From the NCBI GenBank assembly GCA_904420155.1, contig CAJFUH010000133.1:1-12673 (forward strand): a stretch of 12,673 bases of DNA, written 5' to 3'. Below the pieces are notes generated by a model, which saw only the letters and a list, made by a program, of their open reading frames with translations, did not search any database and was not told the DNA's origin. The DNA is from an uncultured Clostridia bacterium. Lineage in GTDB: Bacteria; Bacillota; Clostridia; Oscillospirales; Acutalibacteraceae. Positions 1 to 7,519 of the stretch are shown here, piece by piece (position 1 is the stretch's first letter; every line of letters begins with the position of its first letter). Both the position numbers and the translations under genes were made by a program.

Positions 1-1251
1 AGGGTGATAGATCCGAGCCAAAACCTGGACGAAACTATGGACATTTTCATCCAAGATGATGTCATCCAAGAGGTGGGGCGCCATCTTTCCACCGATGTGG
101 ACAAGATAGTGGAAGCCCATGGATTGGTGGCCGCCCCTGGGTTTGTGGATATGCATGTACATCTGCGGGATCCAGGGTTTACCCAGAAAGAGGATTTATA
201 TTCCGGGTGTAGAGCGGCTGCCGCTGGAGGCGTGACCAGCCTGCTTTGTATGCCCAATACCAATCCGGCTATAGATTCCCCGGAAGTGGTAATAGATTTA
301 TTAAAGCGGGCCCAGCAGGCGGACGCCCGGGTTTATGTGGCGGGGTGCATCACCGAGAATCTGCAAAGCAAAGAATTGTGCGATTTGAAAGCGTTACGGG
401 AAGCGGGCGCGATCGCCCTTTCTGACGATGGACGGCCGGTGGAAAACACCGCTTTGTTGGCGGAAGCCATGCGCATGGCCCCTCCATTGGGGATGAAAGT
501 GGTTGCCCATTGCGAAGATTTGTTTTTGGCCCGCGGCGGACGGATGAACGAAGGACAGGTTTCAAAGAAATTGGGAATTCCCGGGATCCCCGCAGCAGCG
601 GAGGACGCTGGGACGGCCAGAGAAATTGCCCTGGCTGCGGCGTATCAGGTGCCCATCCATATCTGCCATGTCAGCACGGCTACTTCGGCGGCTCTGATCC
701 GGGACGCTAAACGCCGGGGGGTACAGGTGACGGCGGAAACGGCTCCTCATTACCTGCTGTTGACGGAGGAAGCTTTGGAGAAACGGGACGCCGATTACCG
801 GATGAATCCTCCCCTGCGCACGGAAAAAGATCGCATGGCTATGCTGGAGGGTTTGAAAGACGGCACGTTGGATGCTATCGCCACAGATCATGCCCCGCAT
901 ACGCCGGAGGAAAAATCAGATTTCCTGCGCGCACCCAACGGTTCCATTGGGATGGAAACTTCCTTTGCGGCCTCTTATACGGCGCTGGTAAAGACGGGAA
1001 TTCTCACTTTGCCGGAGCTTGTGGCTAAAATGTCATGGAATCCCGCTAAGATCCTAGGAATTCCGGCGGGAACCTTACAAAAGGGAGCGCCTGCCGATCT
1101 GGTGTTGCTGGATGAGAAGGAAAAATGGGTGATAGATCCCAACGCACTGCACGGGAAGTCCAGAAATACGCCTTTCAAAGGGATGGAATTGACCGGGAAG
1201 GTAAAATATACCATCTGCCGCGGAAAAATTGTATATCAAGATTGTATGTAG
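1..1251 (+). CDS. pyrC: Dihydroorotase, type I (5' end cut off by the window)
   Basis: Catalyses the reversible, zinc-dependent ring closure of N-carbamoyl-L-aspartate to L-dihydroorotate, the third step of de novo pyrimidine synthesis, in the cytoplasm. The frame is open to base 1, and the first codons read R-V-I-D-P, which matches the usual G-R-V-I-D-P a few residues after the true start. The GTG at 4 is therefore an internal Val and the gene begins upstream. Counting that Val as residue 1, the amidohydrolase metal ligands are visible: H51 and H53 in HVHLRDPG, the SDDG pair D141/D142 (bridging Asp of the type I enzyme), H169 in VVAHCED, H222 in ICHVS and D295 in ATDHAPH. The substrate-loop motif around 310-319 (APNGSIGMET) is also present. 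About 415 residues are visible, close to the family's full length. It is followed 48 bp later by pyrF in the same direction, so an operon is likely. No catalytic residue appears to be missing. Confidence 0.96.
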   Translation, partial: RVIDPSQNLDETMDIFIQDDVIQEVGRHLSTDVDKIVEAHGLVAAPGFVDMHVHLRDPGFTQKEDLYSGCRAAAAGGVTSLLCMPNTNPAIDSPEVVIDLLKRAQQADARVYVAGCITENLQSKELCDLKALREAGAIALSDDGRPVENTALLAEAMRMAPPLGMKVVAHCEDLFLARGGRMNEGQVSKKLGIPGIPAAAEDAGTAREIALAAAYQVPIHICHVSTATSAALIRDAKRRGVQVTAETAPHYLLLTEEALEKRDADYRMNPPLRTEKDRMAMLEGLKDGTLDAIATDHAPHTPEEKSDFLRAPNGSIGMETSFAASYTALVKTGILTLPELVAKMSWNPAKILGIPAGTLQKGAPADLVLLDEKEKWVIDPNALHGKSRNTPFKGMELTGKVKYTICRGKIVYQDCM

Positions 1252-1299
1252 AATCATATTGGATGAAAACTTTTCTAAATTTAAAAGGAGGCGGTCATC

Positions 1300-2232
1300 A
1301 TGTCGATGGATCGATTGATCGAAGCAATTGCAGAAAAACAGAACCCTACGGTAGCAGGGCTTGATCCCAAACTGAGCTATATCCCGGAGAATATCCGGCA
1401 AGAGGCGTTCGAGAAATACGGGAAAAACCTGGATGGTGCGGCCGCTGCTATTTTAGCCTATAACAAAGGGCTCATCGACGCCTTGTATGATATTGTGCCG
1501 GCGATAAAACCCCAGTGCGCTTATTACGAAATGTATGGATGGCAGGGGATGAAGACCTTACAGGAGACCATAGCTTATGCCAAAGAGAAGGGCATGTTTG
1601 TCATTACCGACGGCAAACGCAACGACATTGGGACCACAATGGAAGCCTATGCGGCGGCACATTTGGGGATAACAGACGTGGATGGCGAAGAGATCGAGGC
1701 GTTTGGCGGGGATGCTTTGACCGTCAACGGGTATTTGGGTTCGGACGGCGTCCTGCCGGTGGTGAATGTCTGCAAAAAGCAGGATAAGGGCATGTTTGTG
1801 CTGGTCAAGACCTCCAACAAATCTTCTGGGGAGATTCAAAACCAGGAATTGACCGGAGGAGAAACGCTGTATTACACCATGGGTATGATGTGCGAACAGT
1901 GGGGAGAAGAGTTGCCGGGCAAATATGGATACAGCGGCGTGGGCGCCGTAGTAGGGGCCACTTATCCGGCGCAGTTGAAAGAGCTGAGAGAGTGCCTTCC
2001 CAAAACCTTTTTCCTGGTTCCCGGTTACGGAGCGCAGGGAGGCGGGGCCAAAGACGTGCTGCCCGCTTTTGATAAAAATGGTTTGGGAGCCGTGGTCAAT
2101 TCTTCCCGCGGCATTTTATGCGCGTGGCAGAAGGAAGGCTGCGATCCGGCACAATACGCGCAGGCGGCTCGCCGGGAAGCCATCCGTATGCGGGATGAAA
2201 TTGTAGGATTGGTGGGAAAAATTTCTCTGTAA
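1300..2232 (+). CDS. pyrF: Orotidine 5'-phosphate decarboxylase, type 2
   Basis: Decarboxylates orotidine 5'-monophosphate to UMP, the last step of de novo UMP synthesis, as a cytoplasmic TIM-barrel enzyme. The start is the ATG at 1300, preceded by a strong AAAAGGAGG at 1283-1291. At 310 residues it is longer than the roughly 230-240 aa E. coli-type enzyme and fits the type-2 subfamily found in clostridia, mycobacteria and others. Visible motifs are AGLDPKL at 19-25, the catalytic T-D-G-K-R-N-D-I at 103-110 (D104, K106, D109), the DALTVN strand near 143-148, the VGATYP strand and the phosphate-binding end VPGYGAQGG followed by NSSRGI. It sits between pyrC and carA with gaps of 48 and 42 bp and no terminator between them, so co-transcription is likely. 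Nothing unusual is seen in the active site. Confidence 0.95.
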   Translation: MSMDRLIEAIAEKQNPTVAGLDPKLSYIPENIRQEAFEKYGKNLDGAAAAILAYNKGLIDALYDIVPAIKPQCAYYEMYGWQGMKTLQETIAYAKEKGMFVITDGKRNDIGTTMEAYAAAHLGITDVDGEEIEAFGGDALTVNGYLGSDGVLPVVNVCKKQDKGMFVLVKTSNKSSGEIQNQELTGGETLYYTMGMMCEQWGEELPGKYGYSGVGAVVGATYPAQLKELRECLPKTFFLVPGYGAQGGGAKDVLPAFDKNGLGAVVNSSRGILCAWQKEGCDPAQYAQAARREAIRMRDEIVGLVGKISL

Positions 2233-2274
2233 ATACGTTTCAGAGGAATGTGGATAAAATAGGAGGTTACATAG

Positions 2275-3381
2275 ATGACAGAGCATACACAAAATAAGGT
2301 CTCCAAGGCGTATCTTGTGTTGGAAGACGGTACCGTATATGAAGGCTATTCTATGGGGAAAAGCGCGAAAGCGGTGGGCGAAGTTGTGTTTAATACCAAC
2401 TGTTCCACTTATCAGGATCTGCTGTCTGATCCGACTTACAGCGGCCAGATTGTGGTGCAGACCTATCCCTTGATCGGAAATCGGGGAGTAGACCCCAATC
2501 CTTCTTCCAAACTGGCGGCCAGCGGCTATATCGTAAGGGAATGGTGCGTAGAGCCCACCGACGCCCATGAATACATCACGCTGGACGAGTTCCTCAAACG
2601 GGACGGCATTACCGGCCTGTGCGGCATCGATACCCGCAGCTTGACCAGGAAGATCCGCAAAAACGGCGTGATGAACGGGGCGATTGTGGATTCTTTGGAT
2701 CACATGGAAGAATTGTTGCAGGAACTCAAAGAATATCGGGTGCCTCCGGCCATCGGAAAAGTTACTGTCAGCGAGCCGGTGCGCATGGAAGTGGAAAACG
2801 CCAAATATGAGTTGGCAATACCGGACTATGGTATGCGCCGCGGGATCCTGCAATTCTTACAGCAGCGCGGCTGCAATATCACATTGTACCCGGCTTATAC
2901 CAGCGCCCAGGAATTATTAAAAAACCATCCAGATGGGATTATGTTGTCCGACGGCCCGGGCGACCCTTGGGACAATCCGGAGATCATCGCCATCATCAAA
3001 GAATTGATTGCCAGCGGGAAACCCATATTCGGCGTTGGCTTAGGCCACCAGTTGTTGGGCGTGGCCTGTGGGTTTGAAATCGAGAAATTGCCGGTGGGCC
3101 ACAGAGGTTCTAACCAGCCTACCCGCCGCCTGGATACCGGGCGGGTGCTGATTACCAGCCAGAATCACGGATATACTGTGGCGAAAGACAGCGTGAAAGA
3201 AGAGGTTGCGGAGATCACCCATCTCAATGTAAACGACGGCACAGTAGAGGGGCTGCGTTATAAGGGATTCCCGGCAATCACCGTGCAGTTTGAACCCAGC
3301 GACGGAAACGGTTATCAGGATACCGCTTATATTTTTGATGAATTTGTAGCTATGCTTGAAGGAGGAAAAGCCAATGCCTAA
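2275..3381 (+). CDS. carA: Carbamoyl phosphate synthase small subunit with a lost amidotransferase triad
   Basis: In the usual enzyme this subunit hydrolyses glutamine and channels ammonia to CarB. The start is the ATG at 2275, with AGGAGG at 2261-2266. It has 368 residues, slightly shorter than E. coli CarA (382). The N-terminal CarA domain (about 1-165) is well kept, including GIDTRSLTRKIR near 117-128. The class I glutamine amidotransferase domain (about 178-360) keeps LSDGPGDP (224-231), LGHQLL (256-261), VGHRG (274-278) and SQNHGY (295-300). The catalytic triad is absent: the elbow that normally reads FGICLGHQ is F-G-V-G-L-G-H-Q with Gly255 for the Cys nucleophile, and the usual Q-(Y/F)-H-P-E is Q-F-E-P-S with Glu340 for His and Ser342 for Glu. 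The frame is intact and carB overlaps its end by 8 bp. Inference: this subunit cannot hydrolyse glutamine, and the complex probably uses free ammonia. Assignment to CarA is secure; loss of activity is predicted, not shown. Confidence 0.94.
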   Translation: MTEHTQNKVSKAYLVLEDGTVYEGYSMGKSAKAVGEVVFNTNCSTYQDLLSDPTYSGQIVVQTYPLIGNRGVDPNPSSKLAASGYIVREWCVEPTDAHEYITLDEFLKRDGITGLCGIDTRSLTRKIRKNGVMNGAIVDSLDHMEELLQELKEYRVPPAIGKVTVSEPVRMEVENAKYELAIPDYGMRRGILQFLQQRGCNITLYPAYTSAQELLKNHPDGIMLSDGPGDPWDNPEIIAIIKELIASGKPIFGVGLGHQLLGVACGFEIEKLPVGHRGSNQPTRRLDTGRVLITSQNHGYTVAKDSVKEEVAEITHLNVNDGTVEGLRYKGFPAITVQFEPSDGNGYQDTAYIFDEFVAMLEGGKANA

Positions 3382-6300
3382 ACGTGATGATATCAAAAAG
3401 GTTCTTGTAATTGGTTCCGGCCCCATTGTCATCGGACAAGCCGCCGAATTTGACTATGCAGGTACGCAGGCCTGCCGGGCTTTGAAAGAAGAAGGGATCG
3501 AGGTAGTTCTCATCAACTCCAATCCCGCCACGATTATGACGGACAAGGTCATGGCGGACCATATTTATATTGAGCCGCTGCGCCTGGATGTGGTAAAGCG
3601 GATTTTGGAGAAAGAGCGTCCAGACAGCGTATTGGCTACTTTGGGCGGCCAGACCGGCCTGAACTTGGGCATGGAATTAAAGGAAGACGGTATTTTGGAC
3701 CGGCTGAATATCAAACTGCTGGGGGCAAACCCGGAAACTATCCGCAAGGCGGAGGACCGCCAGGCGTTTAAGGATACCATGGAAGAGATCGGGGAGCCCT
3801 GCATTGTGTCCAAGGTCATTGAGACCGTGGAGGACGCCTTGGCTTTCGCCGATGAAATTGGTTATCCGGTGGTGGTTCGTCCCGCTTATACCCTGGGCGG
3901 GACCGGCGGCGGATTTGCCCACAGCCGTGAAGAATTGCACGATATCTGCGAAGTTGGCCTGCGCGCTTCCATGATCCACCAGGCCCTGATTGAAAAGAGC
4001 ATCGCCGGATGGAAAGAAATTGAATATGAAACCGTCCGCGACGCCAACGGCAACTGTATCACCGTCTGCTCCATGGAGAACGTGGACCCGGTGGGCGTGC
4101 ATACCGGCGACTCCATCGTGGTTGCCCCGGCGCAGACCCTGACGGCTCCGGAGGCCGTCATGCTGCGTTCCGCCGCGCTGAATATTGTAACGGCCCTGGG
4201 CATTGAAGGCGGCTGTAACGTGCAGTTTGCCCTGAAACCCAACAGTATGGAATATGCGGTCATCGAAGTGAACCCCCGTTTGTCCCGGTCTTCCGCCCTC
4301 GCGTCCAAAGCCACCGGTTATCCCATCGCCAAAGTGGCCACGAAGATCGCCATCGGTTACACGCTGGATGAAATCGTCAATACCGTAACAGGCAACACCT
4401 ATGCCTGTAACGAGCCGGCGGTAGACTACTGCGTGTTGAAATTCCCCAAATGGCCCTTTGATAAATTTGTTTACGGAAACCGCACCATCGGCACCCAGAT
4501 GAAGGCCACCGGCGAGGTCATGTCCATCGGTACCAGCTTCGAGCTGGCTTTCATGAAAGCGGTACGCTCCATTGAATTGGGTATCGATACCCCTAACCTG
4601 CCTAAACTGGTGGATCTCTCTAAAGAAGAACTGCACGATATGATTTCCCATTGCGATGACGAGCGCATCTTTGTCATCTATCAGGCGATGAAAAAGGGAG
4701 TATCCGCCGAGGAAGTCCACAAGATCACTATGATCGACCACTGGTTCCTCAGCAAATTGAAGAAGATCGCCACCATGGAAGCGGAATTGGCGAAAGGCGA
4801 ATTGACCGAAGCCAAATATATGCAGGCCAAACGGCTGGGCTTTTTGGACAAGACCATTGAAAAGCTTTCCGGTCAGCAGCCTCCCATCCATCGCTCCGCC
4901 GCTTATAAGATGGTGGATACCTGCGCGGCGGAATTTGACGCCCAAACCCCCTATTTCTATTCCACCTGGGACGATGAGAATGAGGCGGCCCTCCATATCG
5001 CGGAAAATCCCAGTGACAAAAAGACCATCCTGGTCTTTGGTTCCGGTCCCATCCGTATTGGGCAGGGCATTGAGTTTGACTATTGCTCTGTCCATTGTGT
5101 AAAGACTTTGAAAGAACGTGGTTACGAGGCCATCATCGCCAACAATAACCCGGAAACCGTTTCCACGGATTTTGATACCTCCGACCGCTTGTATTTTGAC
5201 CCGCTGACCCCGGAAGACGTTCGTTCCGTAGTGGATACTGAAAAGCCTTACGCCTGCGTGGTGCAGTTCGGCGGGCAGACTGCCATCAAATTGTCTCAGC
5301 ATCTCAATGAAATGGGTTTGCAGATTTTGGGAACCCCAGTGGATTCCATCGACGCTGCGGAGGATAAGGAACGTTTTGACGAACTATTGGAGTCCCTGAA
5401 TATTCCCCGTCCGAAGGGGGAGACGGTATTTACCACGGAAGAGGCGCTGGAATCCGCCAACCGGCTGGGATATCCCGTATTGCTGCGTCCCTCCTACGTG
5501 CTGGGCGGACAGAACATGATCATTGCCCATACGGACGCCGACGTCAAGGAATACATGGGCATCATCACCTCCCATGAAATTGAAAACCCGGTGTTGATCG
5601 ATAAATATATGATGGGTACGGAAGTGGAAGTGGATGCCATCTGTGATGGGGAAGATTTCCTGATTCCCGGTATTATGGAACATGTGGAGCGCGCCGGCAT
5701 TCATTCCGGCGATTCCATCTCCGTTTATCCCTCCCAGACCATCACCCAGAAACATAAGGATACTATCGTCAAATACACCGCCGACATGGCAAGGGCTTTG
5801 AAAGTGGTGGGCCTGGTCAATGTGCAGTATGTCATTTATGACGATCAGGTATATGTGATCGAGGTGAATCCCCGTTCTTCCCGTACGGTTCCCTATATCA
5901 GCAAAGTGACGGGGGTTCCCATGGTGGATCTGGCTACCCGCTGCATGTTGGGAGAAAAGCTCAAGGATATGGGATATGGTACCGGACTGTATCCGGAAGC
6001 GGACTATGTCAGCGTAAAAGTACCGGTCTTCTCCTTTGAAAAACTAAAAGACGTGGACGTCGCGTTAGGGCCGGAGATGAAATCCACCGGCGAGGTTCTG
6101 GGAATCGCGAAAACCTTCCAGGACGCTTTGCTGAAAGGGCTTGTTGCCGCAGGTTATAAGCTCAAGAAACAGGGCGGCGTGCTGATTAGCGTTCGGGACA
6201 GCGACAAGCAGGAGACGTTGGGGATCGCGGACCGTTTCGCCAAACTGGGCTTTGAGATTTACGCCACTTCCGGTACGGCGCACATGCTCAATAAAAACAT

Positions 6301-6565
6301 GATTGCGGCTTCTTCGGTCAGAAAATTAAGCGAGGAAGGCCCCAATATTGCGGATCTTTTGGAGAGCGGGAAAGTGGATTATGTGGTTTCTACATCGGAA
6401 AAAGGTCGCCTGCCGGCGCTGGACAGCGTAAAGCTGCGCCGTATGACGGTAGAACACGCCATCCCCTGCCTGACAGCTTTGGATACTGCCACGGCTGTCC
6501 TGTCCTGCCTGGAGATGGACCACACCATTGACGACTTGGAATTGGTGGATATTACCCAAATTTAA
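3374..6565 (+). CDS. carB: Carbamoyl phosphate synthase large subunit
   Basis: Makes carbamoyl phosphate from bicarbonate, ammonia and two ATP. The best start is the ATG at 3374 (MPKRDDIKK), with GAAGGAGG at 3358-3365. An in-frame ATG at 3356 lies before that ribosome site and lacks its own. The start overlaps the carA stop (3379-3381), which suggests translational coupling. The protein has 1063 residues (E. coli 1073). It shows two ATP-grasp halves: a carboxyphosphate half at about 1-400 (GSGPIVIGQAAEFDY, RPAYTLGGTGGG, EVNPRLSRSSALASKATG), an oligomerisation segment to about 545, and a carbamoyl-phosphate half at about 548-930 (GSGPIRIGQGIEFDY, NNNPETVSTD, RPSYVLGG, EVNPRSSRTVPYISK). The C-terminal MGS-like allosteric domain (about 935-1063) contains ATSGTAHML. 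No catalytic defect is seen, so the large subunit should remain active even though its partner CarA has lost its triad. Confidence 0.97.
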   Translation: MPKRDDIKKVLVIGSGPIVIGQAAEFDYAGTQACRALKEEGIEVVLINSNPATIMTDKVMADHIYIEPLRLDVVKRILEKERPDSVLATLGGQTGLNLGMELKEDGILDRLNIKLLGANPETIRKAEDRQAFKDTMEEIGEPCIVSKVIETVEDALAFADEIGYPVVVRPAYTLGGTGGGFAHSREELHDICEVGLRASMIHQALIEKSIAGWKEIEYETVRDANGNCITVCSMENVDPVGVHTGDSIVVAPAQTLTAPEAVMLRSAALNIVTALGIEGGCNVQFALKPNSMEYAVIEVNPRLSRSSALASKATGYPIAKVATKIAIGYTLDEIVNTVTGNTYACNEPAVDYCVLKFPKWPFDKFVYGNRTIGTQMKATGEVMSIGTSFELAFMKAVRSIELGIDTPNLPKLVDLSKEELHDMISHCDDERIFVIYQAMKKGVSAEEVHKITMIDHWFLSKLKKIATMEAELAKGELTEAKYMQAKRLGFLDKTIEKLSGQQPPIHRSAAYKMVDTCAAEFDAQTPYFYSTWDDENEAALHIAENPSDKKTILVFGSGPIRIGQGIEFDYCSVHCVKTLKERGYEAIIANNNPETVSTDFDTSDRLYFDPLTPEDVRSVVDTEKPYACVVQFGGQTAIKLSQHLNEMGLQILGTPVDSIDAAEDKERFDELLESLNIPRPKGETVFTTEEALESANRLGYPVLLRPSYVLGGQNMIIAHTDADVKEYMGIITSHEIENPVLIDKYMMGTEVEVDAICDGEDFLIPGIMEHVERAGIHSGDSISVYPSQTITQKHKDTIVKYTADMARALKVVGLVNVQYVIYDDQVYVIEVNPRSSRTVPYISKVTGVPMVDLATRCMLGEKLKDMGYGTGLYPEADYVSVKVPVFSFEKLKDVDVALGPEMKSTGEVLGIAKTFQDALLKGLVAAGYKLKKQGGVLISVRDSDKQETLGIADRFAKLGFEIYATSGTAHMLNKNMIAASSVRKLSEEGPNIADLLESGKVDYVVSTSEKGRLPALDSVKLRRMTVEHAIPCLTALDTATAVLSCLEMDHTIDDLELVDITQI

Positions 6566-6614
6566 TAAGAGAGATCGTGCAGGAAGCGAGGAAGGTGTCC
6601 TGTACGGAGATCTT

Positions 6615-6661
6615 AAAAAAGGTGCTCGCCCGGCTTTTATTGCCGCAGCGAGCACCTTTTT
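6615..6661 (+). terminator. Rho-independent terminator of the pyr operon
   Basis: Fifty bases after the carB stop, the arm AAAAAGGTGCTCGC (6616-6629) pairs perfectly with GCGAGCACCTTTTT (6648-6661). A small inner CGGC/GCCG stem lies in the loop. The nine G/C-rich pairs followed by a T run are a classic terminator. The A run on the left arm means it could also stop transcription coming from the right. It implies that the pyr transcript ends at carB and that pyrK, pyrD and pyrE are not in this operon unless they lie upstream. Confidence 0.88.
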
Positions 6662-6766
6662 GTAATACTAAAACCATTCGCGAACTGCTCCAAGGGAAAC
6701 AGAAAGAGAAAAAAGCTACCAGGAGGAATGAATCAATCCAGTAAAAACGGACAATAGACAAAATCC

Positions 6767-6802
6767 CCCCCTGATGTAGGAAAATCGAACTACATCAGGG
6801 GG
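6767..6802 (+). terminator. Perfect 13-bp inverted repeat, possible second terminator
   Basis: CCCCCTGATGTAG (6767-6779) pairs perfectly with CTACATCAGGGGG (6790-6802) around a 10-base loop. The T run on the right is weak (CTTTC). Read on the other strand, the stem is followed by GGATTTTG. It could terminate weakly in either direction or be an end structure left by a mobile element. The choice is not settled by the sequence. Confidence 0.5.
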
Positions 6803-6810
6803 CTTTCAAT

Positions 6811-6972
6811 ATCAAAAAGAAGCTACAGGTATGTACAGATGCTGTTGCTAGAAAGAAAAGCAATGGTATCAGCCGGAAAAGACAGCGGGAAATCGCAAAG
6901 CATTTTGAATTTGCCAGCAAAGAAGTGATAAAGGAAGCTCTCAAACGAGAAGGCAGAAAGGAATATAAGTAA
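6811..6972 (+). pseudogene. Fragment of an unknown gene with a helix-turn-helix-like tail
   Basis: A 53-codon open stretch ends at the TAA at 6970. It reads as a charged, helical C-terminus containing R-Q-R-E-I-A-K-H-F-E-F-A-S-K-E-V-I-K-E-A, which has the rhythm of a helix-turn-helix such as those in small DNA-binding or insertion-sequence OrfA proteins. There is no in-frame ATG and no ribosome site. The frame is open upstream only to 6775 and runs through the inverted repeat at 6767-6802. It is therefore best read as the 3' remnant of a gene. I do not recognise the family, and the transposase link is only a resemblance. Confidence 0.3.
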
Positions 6973-7108
6973 GACTTCTGTTGACGAGCGATTCCGTCAT
7001 TTACCGGTGTTCCCCGACGGACAGGGGCCTGGAATACGAGGAAAACTGCTGGAATATCGCCAAAACCAAAATGGACAGGGAAGACATGCGAAAAGAACTC
7101 ACAAAAAG

Positions 7109-7137
7109 TTGAATTTTTCCATTTTATAGGTTATATT
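7109..7137 (+). promoter_or_regulatory. Sigma-A-type promoter for the envelope gene cluster
   Basis: TTGAAT (7109-7114) and TATATT (7132-7137) are separated by exactly 17 bases, a good match to the -35/-10 consensus. The site lies 34 bases before the ATG at 7171. Two GGTTATA direct copies (7129-7135 and 7138-7144) and a TTATAG/CTATAA inverted pair (7124-7129, 7150-7155) overlap or follow the -10 box and could bind a regulator; this is inference. Confidence 0.55.
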
Positions 7138-7172
7138 GGTTATAAAATTCTATAAGAGGGGAATTTTTCCAT
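7111..7172 (+). repeat. 12-bp direct repeat bracketing the promoter and start codon
   Basis: GAATTTTTCCAT occurs at 7111-7122 and again at 7161-7172, exactly 50 bp apart. The first copy begins inside the -35 box and the second includes the first two bases of the start codon at 7171. The two copies are identical. It may be a small duplication or a regulatory pair. No known element is recognised. Confidence 0.5.
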
Positions 7173-7518
7173 GTATCGAAATTTTTTCAAGATGATGCGC
7201 TCTTTTATTAAGGCGTTGATGGTGATAGTTCTCATTTGTACAATTATTTCAGTAATTGTAATTTTTTCAGAACTTGGAAAATTTGGCGGCGTAGTAATTT
7301 TTATTGGTTTAGCGATAGTAGTTAGTAGCTTTATTTCTTTTTTATGTTTGTACTTCATCATGAAAGGAATTGCATATCTCGGTTTAAAAGCGTATCCAGA
7401 AGAGAAACAGGATTCCCATATTGTTTATGAACATCCCCAGGTACCGGAACCTGATTATCCGGAACCAGGTGACAGAGAATACGACGACTTGTTAAAACGT
7501 TTTAATGGGGAGAAATAA
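7171..7518 (+). CDS. Small two-helix membrane protein of unknown function
   Basis: A 115-residue protein starting at the ATG at 7171, with AAGAGGGG at 7154-7161 as a rather distant ribosome site. Two hydrophobic segments are clear, about residues 14-33 and 40-66, joined by a short loop (ELGKFGG), so it should sit in the cytoplasmic membrane. The tail from about 72 to 115 is hydrophilic, acidic and Pro-rich (EHPQVPEPDYPEPGDREYDD). No family is recognised. It is directly followed by the next gene (stop at 7516-7518, next ATG at 7520), so the two are almost certainly co-transcribed and translationally coupled. It is markedly more AT-rich than the pyr genes to its left, which fits acquisition or a different history. 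Confidence 0.75.
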   Translation: MYRNFFKMMRSFIKALMVIVLICTIISVIVIFSELGKFGGVVIFIGLAIVVSSFISFLCLYFIMKGIAYLGLKAYPEEKQDSHIVYEHPQVPEPDYPEPGDREYDDLLKRFNGEK

Positions 7519-7519
7519 A

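Larger units (their letters stand above)
6662..7108. other. Gene-free stretch with decayed coding fragments
   Basis: No intact gene with a start and ribosome site is seen here. Besides the hairpin and the fragment listed separately, an open stretch at 7026-7112 reads as a plausible protein tail (GLEYEENCWNIAKTKMDRED, then eight more residues to a TGA at 7110) with no start codon and no recognised family. Another open stretch, 6667-6744, gives a short Lys/Arg-rich peptide without a start. These look like remains of genes broken by insertion and deletion events downstream of the pyr operon. The evidence is only open frame and protein-like composition, so some may be chance. Confidence 0.4.

Noticed and set aside
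2116..2853. A 245-codon minus-strand frame across pyrF and carA
   Set aside because: It lies wholly opposite two conserved genes and their gap and shows no family motif.
3067..3069. Cys265 of CarA as a displaced nucleophile
   Set aside because: It lies ten residues past the nucleophile elbow in the following helix, where the family normally has variable residues; it is not on the elbow turn, and the His and Glu partners are gone too.
3031..3300. Sequencing error as the cause of the CarA triad changes
   Set aside because: Three separate codons more than 250 bases apart are changed without any frame break; the His-to-Glu and Glu-to-Ser codons need several base changes each.
3356..3373. An upstream ATG for carB at 3356
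   Set aside because: The ribosome site GAAGGAGG at 3358-3365 lies after it and at the right distance from the ATG at 3374, whose product begins MPKRDDIKK as CarB proteins do.
3677..5302. A 541-codon open frame on the minus strand inside carB
   Set aside because: It is the antisense shadow of the well-conserved carB coding strand, has no ribosome site and has a His/Gly/Phe-rich composition typical of such shadows.
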